A stretch of DNA of 64,000 nt, taken from Kribbella albertanoniae. GTDB lineage: Bacteria > Actinomycetota > Actinomycetes > Propionibacteriales > Kribbellaceae. Shown piece by piece: positions 1 to 7,600 of this stretch. The notes beneath the pieces were generated by a model. The model was not told where the DNA came from and did no database searches. It saw only the letters and a program-made list of their open reading frames with translations. The stretch is from positions 25,247 through 89,246 of the forward strand of contig NZ_SMKA01000008.1 in the NCBI RefSeq assembly GCF_004348455.1, written 5' to 3'. The number at the start of each line of letters is the position of its first letter. Within the stretch, counting starts at the first letter, position 1. The position numbers and the translations under genes are program-made.

Positions 1-1621
1 TCAACTTGCCGGACACGTTCGCAGTGGCCCCGAAGCCGCCGCCCGTCACCCCGGCGTTCGCGCCGCCTTCGGCGCTCCCGGCGAGTTCGAAGGACGCGCT
101 ACCGCCGTCGTCCAGCTGAGACGCGGCCTCGGCGGACATGGCAGCCTGTACGCCGGTGAGCATGCTCTGCGCCGCGTCCAGTTTGTTGTCGGCGGCAAGC
201 TTGATCACCTGGAGTTCCTTCTCGGCTCCGCCGCCCTCGCCGGAGAGCGCACCGAGGTACCGCTTGGTCTCCTCCTCGCTGTAGACGTGCACGAACGTCG
301 CGGTCACCGAGGCCGCGGCACTCCCCGACAACCCGCCGGACGCCTTCACCCCGGTCGAATGGTCCGCGTTGCGTTTCGCCTCCAGCTCCGAGGAACCGGT
401 CGCCCCCAGCTTGCCGCCGAGGTTGATCGACATGGTGATCTGGTACCGCGGTGGATCGCCTTCGGCCTTGGCCACGCTGACGACGAACTTGCCGTCCAGC
501 CCGGCGGTCTGACCGGTCTTGATCGCGCCCTTCTCCTGATTGAAGGCCTTGCCGAGGTTCCCGGCCCCGCCGACCCCGTCCGGCCCGGCGAGGACGCCGA
601 CCCCGCCTGTGGTCTTGTTCTCCTTGCCTGCCACGGTGGTGGAGCTGCTCGCGTTCATCCCGATCTGGCCGTCGCCGCGGGTGACACCGAAGGTGTCCTT
701 CTTGGTCTGTTTGTCGTCCTTCACCTCGGTGCTCTTCGTGTAGCCGCCGGTACCGAGGGTCTGCGAGGTCGACGTACTGCTCGATGTCGTGACACCCGCC
801 GCGGTTGTCGCCGAACTTCCGGACTGCTCGCCCCAGCTCCCGGTGATGCCGCCGGGACCGATCGCCAGGCCGCTCGTCTTCGAGTTGCTGCTCGCATTCA
901 GGGTGCCGTCGGCGGCCTTGGTGAGCGTTGACGAACTGTCGGTGGTCTTGGTCGACCAACCGGAGGTGTCGATCGTGCTCGTCGTCGAATGACTGCGGGT
1001 GGTCGAGACTCCGTTGGTGATGTCGGTCTCGACCCAGCCGGGCTTCTTGGTGACAATGCCATCCGGGCCGAGCTGGGTGCTGCCCTCGGTGGTCTCGTTC
1101 TGCTGTGGCACATAGGCTTTGGTGCCGCGGCGGACCATCATGTCGTTGAGCGGGCCCAGGCCCATCGAGGCGTCGTCGAGCATCAGCAGGTCCTGGTTGG
1201 TGACGTTCAGGTCCTTGAAGAGCTGGTCCCTGCGCGCGGCCAGCGCGGTACGGTCCGCGATGCCCTTCTCGGTGATCTCGCCGGCCGCCTCGAGTTCTTC
1301 GAGCTGCTGCAAAGCCGCGTTGTGGGTGTCGTAGTCGAGCTGCAGGACCTTGCGCTCGTCCATCAGCTTGCCGCGGAACGCCTCAGCCTGCAGCCGAGTC
1401 TCGACGAACGCCTGGTTCCCGGCGCCTGGATCGGGTGCCGGTCCTTCCGGTCCGGCCGGGCGGGACACCGGTCCGGCAGGTGCGTCGGCGTAGTCGTTCT
1501 CCACTCCCGCAGCATCGCCGTCTCCCAACCCAACGGGAACGCCCGTCCGGTCGCTGCCAGGGGAATCGGCCCCTGCCTCTAAGGGCAACCGCTCAGTCAG
1601 GCCGTCATGACAACCGCACAC
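1..1621 (-). CDS. Large Ser/Thr/Gly-rich protein linked to the eCIS genes, partial (C-terminus beyond left edge)
   Basis: An open frame on the minus strand runs off the left edge, giving about 540 visible residues. I chose the GTG at 1621 because GGAGG lies four bases upstream of it; an in-frame ATG at 1675 is the alternative. The N-terminal 60 residues are Gly/Pro/Asp-rich. Next comes a charged, probably coiled-coil stretch (FRGKLMDERKVLQLDYDTHN onward), then a long Ser/Thr/Gly low-complexity region with many STT/TSG runs. I recognise no family, and no HExxH peptidase motif is visible in this part. It is co-directional with the upstream AAA+ ATPase and DUF4255 genes, 225 bp away, so it may be an eCIS cargo, tail-fibre or accessory protein. 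That role is inferred from position only. Confidence 0.6.
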   Translation of the reverse strand, partial: MCGCHDGLTERLPLEAGADSPGSDRTGVPVGLGDGDAAGVENDYADAPAGPVSRPAGPEGPAPDPGAGNQAFVETRLQAEAFRGKLMDERKVLQLDYDTHNAALQQLEELEAAGEITEKGIADRTALAARRDQLFKDLNVTNQDLLMLDDASMGLGPLNDMMVRRGTKAYVPQQNETTEGSTQLGPDGIVTKKPGWVETDITNGVSTTRSHSTTSTIDTSGWSTKTTDSSSTLTKAADGTLNASSNSKTSGLAIGPGGITGSWGEQSGSSATTAAGVTTSSSTSTSQTLGTGGYTKSTEVKDDKQTKKDTFGVTRGDGQIGMNASSSTTVAGKENKTTGGVGVLAGPDGVGGAGNLGKAFNQEKGAIKTGQTAGLDGKFVVSVAKAEGDPPRYQITMSINLGGKLGATGSSELEAKRNADHSTGVKASGGLSGSAAASVTATFVHVYSEEETKRYLGALSGEGGGAEKELQVIKLAADNKLDAAQSMLTGVQAAMSAEAASQLDDGGSASFELAGSAEGGANAGVTGGGFGATANVSGKL

Positions 1622-1660
1622 AGCACCTCCAACCAGCCCGACTGCCTCAAACCACTCCCG

Positions 1661-1746
1661 CGCCCACGCCACCATTGGCGGCCCGAGACACCCAATAGCG
1701 GCCGGAGACCCCACGCCACAGGGCTCCGGCCACCACAAGGTGTCTC
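1661..1746. repeat. 86-bp dispersed repeat, copy A
   Basis: These 86 bases align without gaps to 38274-38359, with about 67 of 86 identical by eye. Shared blocks include CGCCCACGCCACCA, GCCGGAGAC and CACAAGGTGTCTC. It lies in and beside the gap between the eCIS ATPase and the large partial gene, overlapping that gene only if the ATG at 1675 is its true start. Internal GGAG/CTCC arms can form a hairpin. Confidence 0.6.
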
Positions 1747-1845
1747 CCGCTGCACCGCGACGGGGCAGCTCCCGCTTCCAGGGCCGGGCTGGACTGTTCA
1801 GGTACGCGCCATGCGCCCATCACCAAGTCCGCTCTCGCCTTGCTA

Positions 1846-3846
1846 TTAGCGGAGGCCGGGTGGGAGGCGGCCTAGCTTGGTGAACTCGTGCTCGATGGCA
1901 GTGAGGAGGTCTTCGGTGGTTACTGGGCGGGCGTTGGCGGCGGCGTAGTAGGCCGCGGTGACGGCGGCGGAGCGGATGTCGCCGCCGGACAGTTCGAAGT
2001 GGGCTGCGGCCGTGAGGTCGAGGGTCGGATCTCGGGGGACGTGGCGGCCTAGGCAGCGATCCCAGAGGAGTAGGCGTTCAGCCTCTTCGGGTTGGGGGAA
2101 GTGGATGATCAGGTCGAGCCGGCGGCTGAAGGCCTCGTCAAGGTTGGCGCGGAGGTTGGTGGTGAGGATGGCCAATCCGTCGAAGCTCTCCATCCGCTGA
2201 AGCAGGTAGGCGACCTCGACGTTCGCGTAGCGGTCGCGGGCGTCGGAGACCTCGGAGCGCTTGCCGAAGATCGCGTCGGCTTCGTCGAACAGCAGTACGC
2301 CGTTCACTCCGGTCGCCTCGGTGAACACGCGCTCGAGATTCTTCTCCGTCTCACCGATGTACTTGTCGATCACGGTTGCCAGATCGACGACGTACAGGTC
2401 GACTCCGAGTTCGGCCGCGATGACCTCGGCCGACAGCGTCTTGCCGGTACCGGATTCGCCGGTGAACAAGGCCGAGACGCCGGATCCACGGCCGCCGCCC
2501 GGTCGCATTCCCCAGTCGCGGATCACCTGTTCGCGATGGCGGGCGCGGATCGCGAGTTCTCTGAGCCTGGCTAGCTGTTCTTCGGGCAGCACCAGATCAT
2601 TCCAGGAGACGGCCGGCTGGATGCGGCGAGCGAGTCGCTCCAGGCCGGCGCCGTTTTGCGAGCGCGCTCCGGCGCGCAGTACGTCGCCTGTCACCAGTAC
2701 GCCGTCGACCTCGGCGCGCGTGGTCGCAGCCTCGGCGGTGCGGACGATCTGGTCGACGCCGAGCCTGAAGGTGCTCGTCTCGGCCGCCGCATCCAGATCG
2801 GGTGTTGCCGTGGGCAACAATGCGTGCCAGAGCGTGCCGCGCTGCGATTCCGTCAGCAGCGGCGGGTCGAGCGTCGCCGGTACCACCGATGCCCAGCTTG
2901 GATCCCAGGTCGGGACGCCGGTCAGGACGGTTTGAACGGGTGCGACGGCGAGCGCCCGCAGTACGTCGATCGGCGCGGATTCGACCGGTCCGGCCAGGAT
3001 TCCGGCGGAACGCAGTCGTGCCTGGCGAGCCGCCGTACGGGCGAAGACGATCGGGTCGGTGTCCTTGGACAGCTTGGTCAGATCGAGAGCCAGTACGCCG
3101 AGATCGAGTTTGGAGAACGCGGCTGCGGCCAGTCCGGGGCCGGCGCTTCCGGGGCGCTCTCGGAGGTAGACCGGTCGGCCGGGTTGGAGGCCGCGGACGA
3201 TCCGTTCCTCGAGCTCGCCGTACACGATTAAGGGCGGTGGGACGGTGGCATCGAGCAGCATCGGTTCGGTTGCGTAGCCGCCGACCAGGTACGCCGTGAC
3301 CGGGTCCGGGACGCGCAAGGCCCGGCCGAGGAACGGGCGGGACGGCGACTCGATCTCGATCAGTCCCCCGGCCATGAGTGGCGCGGCTACGTCGAATCGT
3401 CCACGGGCCAAGGGATCTGCGGCAGGTACGCCGAGCAGGTCGAAGACCAGGCGGGCGGTTGCGCGGCGCTGCGAAACGTCGTCGTTCAGGTAGCCGTAGA
3501 GCTGCTCGAATCGCGCGTCGAGGTCAGGCGCGAGGACAGTCAGCAGGATCTCGGTGTCGAGGTCGGTCAGACCGAAGGTGTGGACGAGGCGACGCAATCG
3601 CGGTGTCGACCCGTCGACTTCGGCGGTGTCGGCCTCTGCCTCGATCACGGCCAGCCGCTCGGTGAGGTCCGGTGGCGCGGTCGGGCGGCCGTCCAGGATC
3701 CCGTCGATCACCGCCGGGCTCAGGTAGAGACCGCGGAATCCGTCATCCGGCGCCGGGTCGGTACGGCGGCGCAGTTCGACCAGCACGCGGACCCGATCCT
3801 CGACCAGGCTCAGGCGCCCGAGCAGATGCCGCAGATGCGAACTCAT
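1846..3846 (-). CDS. eCIS-type AAA+ ATPase
   Basis: This 666-residue protein has two parts. The N-terminal ~400 residues resemble the winged-helix and degenerate ATPase region of contractile-injection-system ATPases. The C-terminal AAA+ module has Walker A GESGTGKT near residue 461, Walker B VLLFDEAD near 520, and a SRR arginine-finger segment. Such ATPases (Pvc15/Cis15-like) are conserved in extracellular contractile injection systems and are thought to act as remodelling or assembly factors in the cytoplasm. The start ATG overlaps the stop of the DUF4255 gene by four bases (ATGA), so the two are translationally coupled. The sheath, tube and baseplate genes are not in this window. They may lie to the left, beyond position 1. 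Confidence 0.85.
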   Translation of the reverse strand: MSSHLRHLLGRLSLVEDRVRVLVELRRRTDPAPDDGFRGLYLSPAVIDGILDGRPTAPPDLTERLAVIEAEADTAEVDGSTPRLRRLVHTFGLTDLDTEILLTVLAPDLDARFEQLYGYLNDDVSQRRATARLVFDLLGVPAADPLARGRFDVAAPLMAGGLIEIESPSRPFLGRALRVPDPVTAYLVGGYATEPMLLDATVPPPLIVYGELEERIVRGLQPGRPVYLRERPGSAGPGLAAAAFSKLDLGVLALDLTKLSKDTDPIVFARTAARQARLRSAGILAGPVESAPIDVLRALAVAPVQTVLTGVPTWDPSWASVVPATLDPPLLTESQRGTLWHALLPTATPDLDAAAETSTFRLGVDQIVRTAEAATTRAEVDGVLVTGDVLRAGARSQNGAGLERLARRIQPAVSWNDLVLPEEQLARLRELAIRARHREQVIRDWGMRPGGGRGSGVSALFTGESGTGKTLSAEVIAAELGVDLYVVDLATVIDKYIGETEKNLERVFTEATGVNGVLLFDEADAIFGKRSEVSDARDRYANVEVAYLLQRMESFDGLAILTTNLRANLDEAFSRRLDLIIHFPQPEEAERLLLWDRCLGRHVPRDPTLDLTAAAHFELSGGDIRSAAVTAAYYAAANARPVTTEDLLTAIEHEFTKLGRLPPGLR

Positions 3847-4478
3847 CCGCGATCGGTCCGCGTGCGACCGCCCCGTTTCCGGCCGCTCTCGGGAGAACCG
3901 TTCTCTTGCGCGGCGGCGTTCATGTCCGACAGCGCAACCTGCAGCGGCTCGTCGATCGCGGGTCCAGCGTCTCTAGAACGACCGGCCTCGATCGGCAGCG
4001 ACAGCACGACATCGATCGACGGCCGGAGCTCACCGCCGAGCGCGGACCACACATCCGCGAACGACCGATCGTCCTCCGGCGGCAGACCGACCGACAACCC
4101 CACCGGCGAAGGTGCGTCCGGCAACAAGTCCGGTGGCACCAGATCGTGCACCAGCAACGTGTCCAGCAACTGCCCCAGCAGCCGATGCTCGTCCTCGGCC
4201 CGCTGACCCCACACGCTCAACAGATAGAACAGCCGGAAGATCCGCGGCGGCGTCTGCCGCGCGACCACCCGCCCGTCATCACCGAATCGCGGCACCAGCC
4301 CACTCGACCGGCGCCGGGTGTCCTCGCGAATGTCGTACAGGAACAGGTTCACCGCCGGACCGTTCCGCTTGGCCGCCCATTCCTTCGTCGGCGCATCGAA
4401 CACGACCTGCACCCGGGACGCGTCGAGCAGCTCGCGGCGCAGCAACGCGGCGAGGGCGGCATCGGCTTCGGAGATCAC
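3843..4478 (-). CDS. DUF4255 (Pvc16-like) contractile injection system protein
   Basis: The 211-residue product has the DUF4255 N-terminal signature: an alpha-helical start (ISEADAALAALLRREL), a VVFDAPTKEW segment, and NLFLYDIRED typical of Pvc16/tail-terminator-like proteins of phage-tail-like particles. In characterised eCIS this protein caps or terminates the sheath-tube. It is first in the visible minus-strand string, followed with a four-base overlap by the AAA+ ATPase; that adjacency is a hallmark of eCIS loci. The C-terminal 40 residues are Arg/Gly-rich and probably disordered. The 171 bp upstream separate it from the divergent giant secreted protein and must hold both promoters. Confidence 0.85.
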   Translation of the reverse strand: MISEADAALAALLRRELLDASRVQVVFDAPTKEWAAKRNGPAVNLFLYDIREDTRRRSSGLVPRFGDDGRVVARQTPPRIFRLFYLLSVWGQRAEDEHRLLGQLLDTLLVHDLVPPDLLPDAPSPVGLSVGLPPEDDRSFADVWSALGGELRPSIDVVLSLPIEAGRSRDAGPAIDEPLQVALSDMNAAAQENGSPESGRKRGGRTRTDRG

Positions 4479-4649
4479 CGTGCCACGGTAAGGTCGGCCC
4501 CACCGCCTCCGGCAGGTGCGCCCGCGCCGTACCGAGGACCCTTGGGGCTGCCCCTTCAGGCACGTTGCGCGCTAGGGCAGGACGCTCTGCCCCCCAAGCC
4601 GCACGTCACGCTCTGCCGCTCCCCCGCCGCACGCAGTTTGCTGGACGGC

Positions 4650-7600
4650 GTGAGCCGTATCCCGCGTGTCCCGACCGCCATCATCACCGCCGCAGCCCTG
4701 CTCGCGGCGGGCCTCGCCGTACTGATTTCCGGTCGCGGAGCCTCCGCCGCCGAAGGTGACCCGCCGATCATCCACCCCGTCTCGCACCCGCCGAGCCAGG
4801 GAGCGTCGTACCGGTCCAGTGTGAGCAGCGACGGGCGCTGGGTCGCGTTCGAGTCAGAAGCGCAGGAGACGGAAGGCATCTGGCTGCGCGATCTGCGCGA
4901 GCCCGAGCGGAGTGTACGGCTCCCAGGCCTCGATCACCTGACCGCGCTGATGCCGACGATGTCCGGAGACGCAGGCCTGATCGCCTTCGCCGGCGGTCGC
5001 TTCGGCGGCGGCGTGTCGAATCAGCTGCACGACGCCCAGCTGTACGTCGTGAACCGGCGGGATCCGGAGAGCACGGTTCTGAAGCAGGTCACCGGTGCGC
5101 CGAACGATCTGCCCTACCAGCGCCTGGCCAACTGCCGGATCGAAAGCGACGGCGAGAACGACCGAGACTGCGAACCGAAGCTGTCCCGCGACGGCACCAC
5201 GCTGGTGGCACCGGTCCTCCAGTCGGTCCAATCGGGCGATCTCGAGATGACGATCGACGGCAGCGACGCGAGCACCGACCGCGGACTGTATCCGGTGCTG
5301 GACTTCTGGGCGTTCAACACCTCGGGCCAGAAGACGGTGACGCTGAAGAACGTCGGCGGGCAGCCGATGATCTATCCCGACACGGGCCCGGTACTCGACG
5401 GCGACCCACAGTTCACCGTTGCCGCCAGCACCTGTGCGGGCGTCCTCCGGCCGAACACCTCGTGCTCGGTGACGGTCAGCTACACCGGCAACGACTGTAC
5501 CTACGAATCGAACGGCGTCCTGCGGTTCCCGGCGGCATCAGCGGCCGGACAGACCGCGATCAAGCTGACCGCGGGCGGTGAGTGTCCGCGACTCGCCGCC
5601 TTCCCGCCGCAGGCAGCCGCGGGCGGCGCGAACTGCAGCGGACCCAGCGAGTACAAAGGCTTCCTCCCTGCGGGAGAGGAGCCGCATGCCGCGGACAACG
5701 GCCATCCACACCCCTGGTTCCCCCTCGGCTTCGTGAATGCCGGCCTGCTGAACATCACGTCGGCCACGATCCGCAACGCGATGTCGGTGCCGCTGATCCC
5801 GACCCTCAGCTCGCCTGGCTGCCAGATGAAGCTCGTGCTGCCTCCCGACGCTGCTCCCGACGCCTGTCAGCCGGGTCAGCCGGTGGCGCCACAGGCGAGC
5901 TGCACGGCGTACGTCGAATACGCCTTCCCCGAGGTCGGGCCGTTCTCCGGCAGCATTCACCTCGGTGACACCGTCTACCGGATCGGCGGGCACGCGGGGC
6001 GCAAGGTCATCGCAGCCTGGCGTGACGCAGGTGCCTCGGGCAGCTTCGGGCCCGGGCGAGTGGTCAGCGTGACGGGCGGAGCCAACGGCGTGCCGATGGA
6101 CGGCACCGGACCGACAGTGTCGGCCGACGGCCGCTGGGTCGGTTTCATGTCCAAGGATCCGTTCGGGCGTCCCGCGGACGTCCCTTCGGGGTTCCAGCAG
6201 GTCTATCTGCATGACACCGACACCGCCGGGGACCGGAGCTATCGGCCGGGTGAGACCACGCTGGTATCGCTGAAGGCGACCGGCCGCCCGATGTCCGAGG
6301 CGAGCGAGCCGTCGGTTTCCGACGACGGGACCCGGATCGCCTTCCGGGGCGCGACGGGCGACGACATCTCCGACCAGGTTTGGGTCCGCGACGTCCCGGC
6401 GAAGAAGACCGTCCTCGGCTCAGCCAACACCAACGGTCAGACCTCCTTCGACGGGGGCCACCGACCCGAGTTGTCCGGTGACGGTCACACGCTGGTCTAC
6501 CTGTCCGACGGCGACGACCTCGGCCCTGGCACCCTGGCCGGCGACCGGGTGATCGCCCGCGATCTCACCAAGGACTTCAGCGGCGGGCGAGGCGTGAACG
6601 AACTCATCTCGCCGCGTTCGAGCGGACCGGGCACAGCCACCAGCGACGGGTATCCCGCGGTCAGTCAGAACGGGACCCTCACGACGTTCGCGAGCAAGGA
6701 CCCGGTCGACGAGTGGGGCGATGCCGACGAAGAGTCCGATGTCTTCTACTCGCAGCGTCGCAGTTACGCGACCGGCACGCCGGACCCGGTCGACCTCGGC
6801 ACAGCGAAGGTCGGTACGTCGGCCGGGCCGGTGCCGTTTACCGTGACGAACACGGGGAGCGTGCCGATCAAGTTCCGGGCGCCGAAGTTCCACAACCCGG
6901 AGTTCGGTGCTGCCAGCAACCAGTGTGTCGAGGTCACGATCCGGCCGGGGCAGAGTTGCGCCTTCCTGATCAAGTTCACTCCGCGCGCGATCGGCGTCCG
7001 GAAGGGGACCATCGATCTGTTCGACGTGAGCGGTGGCGTGGGGCCCTGGATCATCACCGATCTGACCGGTCGGGGCAGCAGTGATGCGCGGATGCCTGGT
7101 GAGACCAAGCATGTGTCGACGAACCGGCTCGAGCATCTGGATCCGGCGGTGAGCGACAGCGGGCAGTTCGTTGCGTACCGGTCCCGGATCAGTACCGGCG
7201 ATCAGCCGTTCACGGAGATCAGCGTGCGGGACCAGGCTGGTGCCGGGATCCGTACCGTGGGTGATCACGACACGGTAGGGCCGCCGCGGATCTCGGCGGA
7301 CGGGACCCGGGTTGTCTACGAGGCGCGCGACGATTCGACGGAGAAGACGTTCGTCGCACACGCCGCGGGTGAGCAGCAGGTGACGGGGACGGCGTCGGAT
7401 CTGCGGTACCAGCGGCCGTGCGACATGGGCACGCTGAGCCGGGAATGCAGGCCGGACATTTCCGGTGACGGAAAGACCGTGGCGTTCGCGGCCCGCCTCG
7501 ATCCGCTGGCCGACTACGACATCTCGCTCAAACTGCAGGAGCCCGATGACTCGCTGCACGACGTCCGGGGTCTGATCGACCTGGGCGGCGGCGGACTCAA

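Noticed and set aside
99..959. Minus-strand frame of 286 residues with Arg/Gly/Glu-rich sequence
   Set aside because: Shadow of the large partial eCIS-linked gene, which is in another frame and has much better codon use.
1607..1849. Small plus-strand frame whose peptide resembles one at 38226-38753
   Set aside because: The similarity comes from the 86-bp repeat; the shared peptide is not codon-biased, so I treat it as repeat DNA.
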